Shown: positions 29,101 to 36,251, numbered from the stretch's first letter. The stretch: DNA of 37,746 bases from Fischerella sp. CENA71 (GCA_024239075.1 JANBVI010000062.1:1-37746); one strand, 5' to 3'. A program made the numbers and translations. The notes: generated from the sequence alone by a model not told the origin.

Positions 29101-29848
29101 ATTTTTTAGATAGTTCCAATGCTTGGGAATAATTTTCTTCAGCTTGAGAGTAAAGTCCTTGGGAGTGATACAACGCTGCTAAATTATTTAAGCTGACAGC
29201 AATATACCAATGCTCATCGCCCAGCAAATCTTTTCGCATTGCTAATGCTGACAAGTGCATTTTCTCAGCATCAGCATAACGTGCTTGATTTTCGTAAAGG
29301 GCTGCGAGATTATCCAAGCTTTGAGCGATATCAGCATGGGATTCTCCCAACAATCGCTTTCGCATATTTAGTGCTTCTAGATGCATTTTTTCCGCATCTT
29401 CAAAGCGTCCTTGTTCTCGATAAACTTCGCCAATGTTATTTAAATAATTGGCAATTTGCTCGTGTTCATCACCTAAATTAAGTTTAAAAATATCTAAAGC
29501 TGCAAACAAGTAAGTTTCTGCTTGAGAATATAGTCCTTGAGCAACATAAAATGCAGCAAGATTATTCAAAGCTTGGGCAATATCTGGGTGTAAATCTCCT
29601 AATAATTCTTTTCGCAAATTTAAGGCTTCGATATATAAGGGTTTCGCTTGCGAAAAATATCCTAACATTCGATATAATTCTGCAAGATTATTTAAACTGT
29701 CTGCAAAAATTTGATGCTTACATAGATTTTTGCGTCCTATTTCTACAGCTTTTCGTGCAACGATTATTGCTTGTTCAAATTTGCCTTGTCCAGCAAGTTG
29801 CACTACTTCTCGATTAAGTTGATCTATTTTTTCTAGAATTTCTTTCAT
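26129..29848 (-). CDS. TPR-CHAT protein: caspase-like protease with TPR array
   Basis: A 1239-aa protein. Residues ~45-640 are about 14 kinesin-light-chain-type TPR units of 42 residues (SLNNLAALYHSQGLYSQAEE... type), expected to bind protein partners. Residues ~640-800 are a helical linker with coiled-coil character. Residues ~800-1239 form a CHAT protease domain with catalytic His1032 (LIATHGLFLPD) and Cys1113 (TVLSACDTARG), followed by VFGLRRAFTVAGAKTLVMSL and the closing HPFYWGAWICQ. Similar TPR-CHAT proteins are widespread in cyanobacteria, and one class partners the type III-E effector. Its place between two CRISPR arrays and the RT-cas1 module suggests a role in the type III response, but this is inference. 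It is followed downstream by the leader of array 2. Confidence 0.9.
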   Translation of the reverse strand: MKEILEKIDQLNREVVQLAGQGKFEQAIIVARKAVEIGRKNLCKHQIFADSLNNLAELYRMLGYFSQAKPLYIEALNLRKELLGDLHPDIAQALNNLAAFYVAQGLYSQAETYLFAALDIFKLNLGDEHEQIANYLNNIGEVYREQGRFEDAEKMHLEALNMRKRLLGESHADIAQSLDNLAALYENQARYADAEKMHLSALAMRKDLLGDEHWYIAVSLNNLAALYHSQGLYSQAEENYSQALELSKKCLGEQHPYVAITLNNLANTYNDQGRYADAENMHLTALAMRKKLFGDENLEVAQSLSNLGDIYLLQGRYVLAEQVYVEAYSIRKSSLTPKHPDIALSLHNLAVLYAYQGRYQAAEEKYLSALLLYKNIYGKNHPSVADNLNHLGGLYKEQGRFSDAEQKYLEAYSIRKNLFGQEHPDIADSFNRIAEIYRLQGRYSQAEEIYREAYLLSKRLLGEMHPDVAAYLNNLGVLYDAQFKYSQAEQLFLKVLLIVKNQFGNKHPQVASTMNNLATIYGSLGRYDQAEQMHLEVLDIRRSLLGQEHPDIANTLNNLAEIYLSGGRYLEAEQYYTAALLMRKSLLGNHHPDVAFSLNNLATLLAATQRPDDALSCRLQASEINDKLMSNVFAFSSENDRIAWIEKIRGNFDLFLSLIYKHLPHSKYALQQALDFVLKRKALTAASLSAQNEALASDRYPHLQEQFRQLSDLNAQLVKLTFSTPQISDFTTYQKELAELEARYNHLQKQLASQVPEIQLTKKLPDRFAVAEALPTNSILVEFVRFDVYDFHAVPAREQTQWHPARYLAFILPAQQPDAVQMIDLGEAEVIDELISGLRSLACDPTKQTLAWGKASNTPKLKIKQYDPTLAIQLSQTLFAPIRELVQGYKHLILAPDGNLNLLPFQILPTDETGIHLLMDEYTISYLGVGRDILRSRVQTVRAADAPIIVADPDFDLVSEQRIGEVGLGGQEGEEFIDTLGGEALSRATGTRFLGESVAKKLPDARLYVGAEALSTRLISSKCPKVMLIATHGLFLPDSPQQPPTQHSINPKSIIQNLKSTNPMMRSGLALAGANTWLKNGTLPQKAGKGFVFAQEIASLDLWANELTVLSACDTARGDIKIGEGVFGLRRAFTVAGAKTLVMSLWKVPDRATALLMDRFFDHLQSGIGYTEALQNAQNFVRKITVKELRESALGIEVLKELLGVKELLPETKIDCQQEDTPLEHPFYWGAWICQTSEK

Positions 29849-29930
29849 CTGTTGATTCCAGATACTTCTATCTTTTTTAATTTTTACTTTTTATAGGTAA
29901 GATAATTTATAAATAAAATAAAATTCTTAT

Positions 29931-29963
29931 AGGGTGTGTTACGGCTTTAGCCTAACGCACCCT
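29931..29963. repeat. 33-bp hairpin between HTH-DUF4384 and TPR-CHAT genes
   Basis: AGGGTGTGTTA and TAACGCACCCT form an 11-bp stem (one G-T pair) around CGGCTTTAGCC, which itself contains GGCTTTAGCC. This resembles a palindrome common in cyanobacterial gaps. It may attenuate read-through from the upstream minus-strand gene. Confidence 0.65.
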
Positions 29964-30019
29964 AGCAATATCTAATTATATTTCTTACTTTTTACTTTTG
30001 CCTTTTAACTTTTTATTTT

Positions 30020-30802
30020 TTAATTTGCAGTAATCATATAATCTGTATATAAAACCTGACATTCTTCACTTTCATTTACAAATTCTAGTAATTGCCCCAA
30101 ATGACTTTCTTCTAATTGCAAAGGTTCATCACTTCCTTGGGGTAGCCAATCAAGGGTAGGTGCATCTTTAGTAATTACTGCTAAAATTTGTTCCTTACCA
30201 GGATTGCCTTCAATTGGGAAAGATGTCATCGGTGAACCCTCTTGAGGCACAATAGTTTTACCAGTATCTAGTTGTGGTTGGGAAGCGAAACAGGAAGGAC
30301 AAAAACACCACACTTGTCCAGATGTATCTTTTTGTATAAGTAATAAATATCCGGAACTTTCAAGATTGATTTCAAAACGAATGTGACTACCTAAAGATAC
30401 AGATTTTGCATAACGGTTTGGAGTCTGCCAACGCCAACCGAGTGTTTCTTCTTGTACCAAAACTAATCCCATTTGTTCAGTAGGGGAACCTAGTGTTTTA
30501 AGTTGCTGCCAAAGTTCTTCAACAAATGTAAGAAGTGTTTTTTGAGTTTCCTTTTCTTCTGGAATATCTGAATTAGATGATGCAGCTATATCTTGCCAGT
30601 CTAAATCAAGAATAGTACAGATTTCGGTAAAAATATTATAACTAATGGGTATACCGTTGAAGAATTTACTAATAGTTGCCCAAGACGCAACACCAACATC
30701 ATCAGCTAGGGCTTGTTGAGTCAGATTCTTACGCATCAAGGCATTTTTAGCCCTTTCGATACCTTTAAGTGATGCAACTAGCGTCCGCTTTGGCATAGTC
30801 AA
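30020..30802 (-). CDS. HTH protein with C-terminal DUF4384-like domain
   Basis: A 260-aa protein. Residues ~15-75 form a Cro/CI-type helix-turn-helix (NLTQQALADDVGVASWATIS then KFFNGIPISYNIF). Residues ~125-255 resemble DUF4384, a beta domain often attached to CHAT, caspase or kinase signalling proteins (VSLGSHIRFEINLESSGYLL, WCFCPSCFASQP, ITKDAPTLDWLP). The gene is divergent from RT-cas1; the 210 bp between them carries four TTATATA boxes, also found before the second cas1. It is therefore a candidate regulator of the adaptation genes, and its position before the TPR-CHAT gene suggests a partner or substrate. Start could be ATG 30802 or 30796. Confidence 0.75.
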   Translation of the reverse strand: MTMPKRTLVASLKGIERAKNALMRKNLTQQALADDVGVASWATISKFFNGIPISYNIFTEICTILDLDWQDIAASSNSDIPEEKETQKTLLTFVEELWQQLKTLGSPTEQMGLVLVQEETLGWRWQTPNRYAKSVSLGSHIRFEINLESSGYLLLIQKDTSGQVWCFCPSCFASQPQLDTGKTIVPQEGSPMTSFPIEGNPGKEQILAVITKDAPTLDWLPQGSDEPLQLEESHLGQLLEFVNESEECQVLYTDYMITAN

Positions 30803-30851
30803 AAGTTAAAAGGTAAAAGAAAAATCAAAAGGTAAATAATTCTTGGTTTAA

Positions 30852-30905
30852 GTTATATACAAAGTTATATACCCTCTACGAGAACTTATATAGGTACTTA
30901 TATAC
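30852..30905. promoter_or_regulatory. Four TTATATA boxes, candidate operator
   Basis: Nine-base boxes occur at 30852 (GTTATATAC), 30864 (GTTATATAC), 30885 (CTTATATAG) and 30897 (CTTATATAC), with spacings of 12, 21 and 12. They lie between the divergent HTH-DUF4384 and RT-cas1 genes. A similar cluster precedes the second cas1. The pattern suggests binding sites for a repeated protein, most simply the adjacent HTH protein, although AT-rich promoter sequence could explain part of it. Confidence 0.55.
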
Positions 30906-30929
30906 CACCTTGCGACAATCAAATTAAGC

Positions 30930-31008
30930 CAAAAGTCAAAAGTTAAAAGAAATAAATTTCTCTTTTAACTTAATCTTTTGCCTTTTAACTTTTAACTTTT
31001 TACTTTAT
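30930..31008. repeat. Heptamer-type repeat hairpin before RT-cas1
   Basis: Degenerate AAAAGTT heptamers are followed by their complement; AAGTTAAAAGA pairs with TCTTTTAACTT. It ends 3 bp before the RT-cas1 ATG, so the hairpin would lie in the mRNA leader and may limit translation. Confidence 0.65.
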
Positions 31009-31011
31009 ACC

Positions 31012-33018
31012 ATGTTCACCCTCGAACAACTGCTTTTTGCATGGGTTCAAGTTCGTGCGGGAAGTCGCAGTGCTGGTGTTGATGGAATTACTGTTGACTT
31101 GTTTGCAGCTTCTGCTGATCAACAGTTACGGTTCATTCTACGCCAGCTACAACAAAAATCTTACCGCGCTAGTCCTGCAAAAGGCTTTTATTTGACTAAG
31201 AAAAGTGGTGGTAAGCGCCTCATTGGTATTTCGACGGTACGCGATCGAATCGTCCAGCGCTTACTACTAGAGGAATTGTACTTACCTCTGGAGGACACAT
31301 TTGTTGATTGTAGCTATGCATATCGTCCTGGATGCAACATTCAACAAGCAGTCCAACGTTTATTTTCTTACTACCAGTATCGTTCAACTTGGATCATCAA
31401 AGCTGATATCGCCCAGTTTTTTGACAATTTGTCTTGGGCTTTATTATTCACCGGGTTAGAAACATTGCACCTGGAAGCAATAGTACTGGAATTGCTCGAA
31501 CAACAAATCAAGTCTGGAATTGTGCTTGGCGGTAAGTACATCAATTTTGGTAAAGGTGTGTTGCAAGGAGGAATACTATCGGGAGCTTTAGCAAATTTAT
31601 ACTTGACTGCTTTTGACAAAAAGTGCCTCAGTCACGGGATTAATTTAGTTCGATACGGTGATGATTTTGCTGTTGCTTGTAGCAGTTGGTCAGAAGCAAA
31701 CCGTATTCTCGACAAAATCAAAACTTGGTTAGGGGGACTTTATCTCACCTTACAACCTGAAAAAACCCAAATTTTTGCACCCCATGAAGAGTTTACGTTT
31801 CTTGGCTACCGCTTTGTGAATGGAAAAGTTTACGCACCTCCGACTCCAGAACCCAGACGTGAGGGGGAATGGTTAGTTGATGCTTCGGGTACACCTTACT
31901 TTCGTCCCAAACAACGTCCAGTCAAATTTGTTTCCCGTCCACCAAAAGCTTGTGACATTAGCAAGCCGATTAATTTTCCTCGCGCACCCATATCTCATCT
32001 TTGGCAGGAATTTATGACAACATTATACGTAACTGATCAAGGTGCTTATTTAAGTCTCAAAAATCAACAATTTCAAGTCTTTTATCAAGGCCAATTACGG
32101 GTAAAAGTTCCCATCGTACGAGTCACAAATATTGTCTTGTTTGGCTGTTGTAATGTATCGCATGGTGCGGTAAGTATGGCGCTACGGCGACGCATTCCAA
32201 TCATGTATTTGTCACAAAAGGGAAGATATTTTGGACGCTTAGAGACCGAAGGACAAGCGAAAGTAGAATATTTAGCACGTCAAGTAGAGTGTTCGCGCGA
32301 TCATAAGTTTACCAGACAACAAGCAGAAGCGATCGTCTGGGCGAAGTTGCATAACTCCCGCGCTTTATTATTAAAGTTAAATCGTCGCCGTCCATCCAAA
32401 ATTGCACTTTCTGCGATTAATCTAATTGCTGATTTAATGGATGATTTACCCCAGGCTGAATCAATGGATGCGTTACGGGGATATGAAGGAAAAGCAGCTA
32501 CTCTCTATTTTCAAGCTTTGGGTTCGTTATTTACGGGAGTATTTGCGTTTGATAAGCGCACTAGGCGTCCACCCACTGACCCAATTAACAGTATGCTGAG
32601 TTTAGGTTATACACTGTTAAGTCAAAATGTTTACTCTTTTATCCAGGCAATGGGGTTACATACCCACTTTGGAAATTTACACGTCCCTAGAGACAATCAT
32701 CCAGCCCTAGTCAGCGACTTAGTTGAGCAATTTCGCGCCCAACTGGTAGATTCACTAATAGCTTATTTGGTAAATTCTAACATTTTTACCATTGAGGATT
32801 TTACTAATCCTGATGAACGTGGTGGGGTGTATTTTCAACCTCATGCACTCAAAAAGTTTCTCAAACACTGGGAGGAAAAATTACAATCAGAAATAACCCA
32901 TCCACATACTGAACAGAAAGTTGCTTTCCGCCGCGCTATTGAGTTACAGGTACGAGAGTATATTGCTTGTCTAATGGCAGAGGTTGAGGTGTATCGACCA
33001 ATGATTTGGAAACTGTGA
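31012..33018 (+). CDS. Reverse transcriptase-Cas1 fusion
   Basis: A 668-aa adaptation protein that can integrate spacers and copy RNA into DNA. Residues ~1-290 are a group II intron-like reverse transcriptase: SAGVDGITVDLF, KRLIGISTVRDRIVQRLLLE, motif A KADIAQFFDNL (Asp132), VLQGGILSGALANLYL and motif C YGDD (215-218), so the catalytic triad is intact. Residues ~335-660 are Cas1: GYEGKAA (Glu492), FGNLHVPRDNHP (His557) and SDLVEQFRAQLVD (Asp569, Glu572), also intact. No Cas6 domain is fused at the N-terminus. It follows a heptamer-repeat hairpin and is followed by the leader of array 3. It resembles RT-Cas1 proteins of cyanobacterial type III systems. Confidence 0.95.
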   Translation: MFTLEQLLFAWVQVRAGSRSAGVDGITVDLFAASADQQLRFILRQLQQKSYRASPAKGFYLTKKSGGKRLIGISTVRDRIVQRLLLEELYLPLEDTFVDCSYAYRPGCNIQQAVQRLFSYYQYRSTWIIKADIAQFFDNLSWALLFTGLETLHLEAIVLELLEQQIKSGIVLGGKYINFGKGVLQGGILSGALANLYLTAFDKKCLSHGINLVRYGDDFAVACSSWSEANRILDKIKTWLGGLYLTLQPEKTQIFAPHEEFTFLGYRFVNGKVYAPPTPEPRREGEWLVDASGTPYFRPKQRPVKFVSRPPKACDISKPINFPRAPISHLWQEFMTTLYVTDQGAYLSLKNQQFQVFYQGQLRVKVPIVRVTNIVLFGCCNVSHGAVSMALRRRIPIMYLSQKGRYFGRLETEGQAKVEYLARQVECSRDHKFTRQQAEAIVWAKLHNSRALLLKLNRRRPSKIALSAINLIADLMDDLPQAESMDALRGYEGKAATLYFQALGSLFTGVFAFDKRTRRPPTDPINSMLSLGYTLLSQNVYSFIQAMGLHTHFGNLHVPRDNHPALVSDLVEQFRAQLVDSLIAYLVNSNIFTIEDFTNPDERGGVYFQPHALKKFLKHWEEKLQSEITHPHTEQKVAFRRAIELQVREYIACLMAEVEVYRPMIWKL

Positions 33019-33328
33019 ACTAGTTAAAAGAAAGAGGCAAAAAAGAAAGAGGCAAATAAGAAGTATGATCTTTCATATTTCTTTTTTTCTCAATCATTGG
33101 ATAAAGTTATAAGTTCGCTTTCAATTGATAAGCATCTGAGGGGGTCTGATGATGCCTGAAACCCGTATTCTTTCGTTGACCCCCTCAGATAGCTTGTTAG
33201 ATAAGGGTTTGAAATGGTTGAGTTTGGTGCTTATTCAGAAGATTTGTTATTTTTTGAGAGATAAAAATCACCCCCCTCAGATAAGTGGGTGTATAATTTC
33301 CTTGGCGCAAGGCTTTCATCAGCCTAGC
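33019..33328 (+). promoter_or_regulatory. Leader and promoter of array 3
   Basis: This 310-bp stretch is homologous, in reverse, to the array 2 leader. TATAAT at 33292-33297 ends 31 nt before the first repeat, exactly as in array 2. CCCCCTCAGAT occurs at 33272-33282 and 33180-33190 and in the opposite orientation (ATCTGAGGGGG) at 33134-33144, at the same distances from the repeat as in array 2 to within 1 nt. The block ATAGCTTGTTAGATAAGGG is also shared. A short open frame here (33149-33334) is not considered a gene. Confidence 0.8.
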
Positions 33329-33865
33329 CTTTAAACTTCTTCGGAAGTTGAATTAATGGAAACTGTTCTAATAGTATTGGTAACAGGAGCTGTAGACGAC
33401 TTTAAACTTCTTCGGAAGTTGAATTAATGGAAACCTAATTGCACATACTCCAACTAATAAAAACAGGTACTTTAAACTTCTTCGGAAGTTGAATTAATGG
33501 AAACAGGAATCCAGCCGTAACGTTGGCATACACCATAAATGGCTTTAAACTTCTTCGGAAGTTGAATTAATGGAAACGCTCATCAAGCTGGCGCATAGCT
33601 AACCAACCAGAACTCTTTAAACTTCTTCGGAAGTTGAATTAATGGAAACTCATGTGTCTTGTTCCCACTCCCGTGATCACAAGACTTTAAACTTCTTCGG
33701 AAGTTGAATTAATGGAAACTTGCCTCACCTCTTGCATTATACCCCTTAAATGTTTTGTCCTTTAAACTTCTTCGGAAGTTGAATTAATGGAAACTGATTG
33801 CATTATTTTGATCGGCAACCGTAGTTTGAGCTTTAAACTTCTTGGAAAGTTGAATTAATATAAAT
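33329..33865 (+). CRISPR. CRISPR array 3: 8 repeats of 35 nt, 7 spacers
   Basis: Repeat starts: 33329, 33400, 33470, 33543, 33615, 33685, 33760, 33831. The repeat is the reverse complement of that in array 2: it begins CTTTAAACTTCTTCGGAAG and ends GAATTAATGGAAAC. The last copy (33831-33865) is degenerate (CTTGGAAAG, ATATAAAT), marking the old end on the right. Spacers are 35-40 nt. It is transcribed on the plus strand from the leader at 33019-33328, between RT-cas1 and the second cas1. Confidence 0.97.
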
Positions 33866-33915
33866 TTTGAAAAATACTTTTCAAAGTTGTAATAACAAAG
33901 AATATTGAGTTAATT

Positions 33916-33949
33916 GAGTCGGAGAATACAACTCCGACTTTTTTATTTT
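33916..33949 (+). terminator. Rho-independent terminator after array 3
   Basis: AGTCGGAG (33917-33924) and CTCCGACT (33932-33939) form a perfect 8-bp stem with a 7-nt loop, followed by TTTTTTATTTTTT. It is placed to end the array 3 transcript 50 bp after the last repeat and so separates it from the cas1-cas2 promoter. Confidence 0.9.
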
Positions 33950-33953
33950 TTAA

Positions 33954-34025
33954 GTTATATACTCAGCAAAAATTATATACAAACTTATATATACAGATTT
34001 CTTATTTATACACGAGGCTATATAC
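33954..34025. promoter_or_regulatory. TTATATA box cluster before cas1-cas2
   Basis: Boxes occur at 33954 (GTTATATAC), 33972 (ATTATATAC), 33984 (CTTATATAT), a weak one at about 34002-34010 (TTATTTATA) and 34017 (GCTATATAC). Spacings of 18, 12, about 18 and 15 resemble those in the HTH-DUF4384/RT-cas1 gap. It is a candidate shared operator for the adaptation genes. Confidence 0.5.
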
Positions 34026-34027
34026 CC

Positions 34028-34106
34028 CTTTGAGAAGATATAAATAAGGCAAAAGTTTAAATATAAAACATCAATTTTTCTTTTGCCTTTTACCTTTTAA
34101 CTTTTT
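34028..34106. repeat. Heptamer-type repeat hairpin before cas1
   Basis: AAGGCAAAAG pairs with CTTTTGCCTT across about 30 bases, followed by more CTTTTAACTTTTT units up to 8 bp before the cas1 ATG. The arrangement is the same as before RT-cas1. Confidence 0.6.
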
Positions 34107-34114
34107 ACTGAATT

Positions 34115-35155
34115 ATGTCCACAATCTACATCACCGAGCAAGATGCAATGCTCAAAATCCAACACCATTATTTAAAGGTGTTTCATCAACAAAAACAATG
34201 CATTTGTATTCGGATTAATAATGTCAGTCAAATCATCATCTTTGGTAACATACCTCTACCAAGGGAAGTCATTAAAACCGTGCTTGCTCATCAAATTCCT
34301 GTCTTATATTTAACTCAAGATAGCGAATATATAGGTCGGTTAGAAAATACATCCCAACAACCAGCTAAATATCTAATCCACCAACGCCGACGCGCACGAG
34401 ATGTAGAATTTAATCGCGCTACAGCAGAAAGTATTATTTGGGCAAAACTGCACAATCAAAATACCTTTTTGCAAAGTTGGACTCGTCATTACACTAGTCC
34501 TGCAACCCAACGTGCATCAAATTACTTGATGCTGTTGATAGATAACTTAGCATTAGCAACATCCCTTGATGAACTACGCCAATACAGTGAAGAAGCTGAT
34601 AATGTTTACTATTGCGCCATTGGTTCCCTACTCAACTTCTACAACGGATGTCCACAGACAACAGCAAAGCGAATTCGCAGATTTTTAAACCTGGGAAATC
34701 AGCTGCTACATCAATATATTTACACCCTTGTGAATACCGTCGGACTACACTCTGACTACGCAATCTTACACCATGACACAGATCACGAACTTCCCTTGGT
34801 GTGGGATTTCATGGCAGAATTTCACGCGCCTATCGTTGATGACTTGGTGTTAAATTTTGCGCGTCATTTTTCTAATTCTCACTCTAATGGTAACGGTAAA
34901 AGTCAGCCGCGAACCCTGCTCCAACGTTTCCTCCAGTATTGGGAAGCAAAACTACGAACCTTTGTAATGCATCCCTACGCTGGGGAAGTAAGTTACCGCC
35001 AGTGTATCGACTTGCAGGTACGCGAGTATCTCGCCTGTTTGCTAGGCGATGTCGAATATTATCGCCCCCTAGCGTTGAAATTCAATCCAGCACGTCCAGA
35101 ATTTGCTGACGTTATTGCACCCCAGCAAGTACCGTTAACGTTGGTGAAGCGATGA
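34115..35155 (+). CDS. cas1: Stand-alone Cas1 paralogue with degenerate active site
   Basis: A 346-aa Cas1-family protein, similar to the Cas1 half of the RT-Cas1 fusion throughout (TAESIIWAKLHNQNTFLQSW, LQVREYLACLLGDVEYYRPL). A gap-free alignment shows changes at metal-binding positions. The catalytic Glu (GYEG) is Ser158 (QYSE), the Glu three residues after the conserved Asp is Ala234 (DFMAEFH instead of DLVEQFR), while His219 and Asp231 remain. It may serve as a structural partner rather than an integrase. It overlaps cas2 by 4 bp (ATGA), showing translational coupling. ATG 34115 follows the heptamer-repeat spacer. Confidence 0.88.
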   Translation: MSTIYITEQDAMLKIQHHYLKVFHQQKQCICIRINNVSQIIIFGNIPLPREVIKTVLAHQIPVLYLTQDSEYIGRLENTSQQPAKYLIHQRRRARDVEFNRATAESIIWAKLHNQNTFLQSWTRHYTSPATQRASNYLMLLIDNLALATSLDELRQYSEEADNVYYCAIGSLLNFYNGCPQTTAKRIRRFLNLGNQLLHQYIYTLVNTVGLHSDYAILHHDTDHELPLVWDFMAEFHAPIVDDLVLNFARHFSNSHSNGNGKSQPRTLLQRFLQYWEAKLRTFVMHPYAGEVSYRQCIDLQVREYLACLLGDVEYYRPLALKFNPARPEFADVIAPQQVPLTLVKR

Positions 35156-35433
35156 TGTTCTATCTAGTTTGCTACGACATTGTTAGCGACACCCGTCGCA
35201 ACAAAGTGTCGAAACTTCTGGAAGCTTATGGGTTGCGAGTGCAAAAGTCTGTCTTTGAGTGCGTACTAGATGAGAAGCAGTACCAAACTCTATCCAAATA
35301 CCTGATGCGACTCGTCAACAAACGCGAAGACCAAGTTAGATTCTATCCCATGTCTGCACACAACCGTTGCAAAATCGCAGTTTTGGGTACGCAACCTGAA
35401 TTTGTAGTAGACGACGCGGCGTTTATCGTCTAG
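35152..35433 (+). CDS. cas2: Cas2
   Basis: The 93-aa small adaptation protein bridges Cas1 dimers in the integration complex. The N-terminus MMFYLVCYDIVSDTRRNKVS has the expected hydrophobic beta strand ending in the conserved Asp, followed by LLEAYGLRVQKSVFECVLDE and VRFYPMSAHNRCKIAVLG. Its ATG overlaps the cas1 stop. It is the only cas2 in the window, so both RT-Cas1 and the Cas1 paralogue would share it. Start could be 35152 or 35155. Confidence 0.93.
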   Translation: MMFYLVCYDIVSDTRRNKVSKLLEAYGLRVQKSVFECVLDEKQYQTLSKYLMRLVNKREDQVRFYPMSAHNRCKIAVLGTQPEFVVDDAAFIV

Positions 35434-35567
35434 TTACCGCAATTTAACAAAGTTTTACCACACTAATCATAACCAAATGAACGCCTGGAAAAAAGCACGC
35501 GCTCCACCGCTTGCTGTGCAAACATCTCTACGCTTTCGGTCAAGTTTGGATATTCGGAAACTACTGG

Positions 35568-35837
35568 ATGCAAATTCAAACTATCAAGTTCCGTTTGGTT
35601 TTTACTGATAAGGTTCAAAAACAACTTGATGATTTATCCTCAAAAGACCGCAAGCAATACGACAAAGCTTTTGAATGTTTCGTCAATAATGGCCCATCTT
35701 ATCGCAGTTTGAGAACCCATCGATATCGCTGCAAAGATGGTGATATTTGGACTTCTTCTGCATCTATGGCGAAACGATTTTACTGGCGTTACAGTTCGTC
35801 ACAAAGTATCGAGGTGACAAATATTGACTCGCACTAA
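35568..35837 (+). CDS. RelE/ParE-like toxin candidate
   Basis: An 89-aa protein starting at ATG 35568 (MQIQTIKFRLVFTDKVQKQL). Its layout fits RelE/ParE superfamily toxins: an early helix pair (KQLDDLSSKDRKQYDKAFEC), a basic mid-section (PSYRSLRTHRYRCKDGDIWT), an aromatic beta strand (KRFYWRYSSSQSIEV) and a terminal His (NIDSH). It lies 134 bp after cas2. No obvious antitoxin is adjacent, unless the HTH gene 108 bp downstream plays that role. An overlapping 43-codon frame from ATG 35477 is less convincing. Function is tentative. Confidence 0.55.
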   Translation: MQIQTIKFRLVFTDKVQKQLDDLSSKDRKQYDKAFECFVNNGPSYRSLRTHRYRCKDGDIWTSSASMAKRFYWRYSSSQSIEVTNIDSH

Positions 35838-35841
35838 TCAA

Positions 35842-35938
35842 GTAAAAAGTCAAAAGTAAAAATAACATTCTTTATCTAAATAACTTTTGGCTTTTTACCT
35901 TTCTCTTTCTTTTGCGTTTTATCCTTTTACTTTTACTC
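35842..35938. repeat. Heptamer-type repeat hairpin between toxin-like and HTH genes
   Basis: AAAAAGTCAAAAGT pairs with ACTTTTGGCTTTTT (one mismatch). T-rich units continue to just before the ATG at 35946. Confidence 0.6.
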
Positions 35939-35945
35939 AAGATAT

Positions 35946-36251
35946 ATGCCCAAACCTCGTCCATTAGAAACGCGAGAATTACGGCTAATTTCACTCTACA
36001 GCAATTGGGAATTCGCTATGACACCAACACAATTTTATGCTAAATGGGCTGTCAGTTACGAACAAATTGCCCTAATCTGTTCCCGTTCTGATTCCACTGT
36101 CAGGGGTTGGTTTAGAACTGGTCGCAATCGACGTAACCCTACACGTAATGATTTACTGCATTTAGCATTGATGGATTTCTTACTTGAACATTTTGAGGAG
36201 ATTCCTGAACAGATTTTGTGCCTACTATGTTTTCTTACTTCTAAGCAATGA
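35946..36251 (+). CDS. Small helix-turn-helix protein of a cyanobacterial family
   Basis: A 101-aa protein with a predicted helix-turn-helix at about residues 35-70: WAVSYEQIALICSRSDSTVR followed by GWFRTGRNRRNPTRNDLLHL. Conserved ends include LYSNWEFAMTPTQFYAKW and ALMDFLLEHFEEIPEQIL. I recognise the pattern as common in filamentous cyanobacteria but know no specific function. It follows a heptamer-repeat hairpin region and may bind DNA. Confidence 0.7.
   Translation: MPKPRPLETRELRLISLYSNWEFAMTPTQFYAKWAVSYEQIALICSRSDSTVRGWFRTGRNRRNPTRNDLLHLALMDFLLEHFEEIPEQILCLLCFLTSKQ

Noticed and set aside
35477-35608. 43-codon frame from ATG 35477 (MNAWKKARAPPLAVQ...) after cas2
   Set aside because: It overlaps the toxin-like frame in another phase, has no clear ribosome site and shows no recognisable family.
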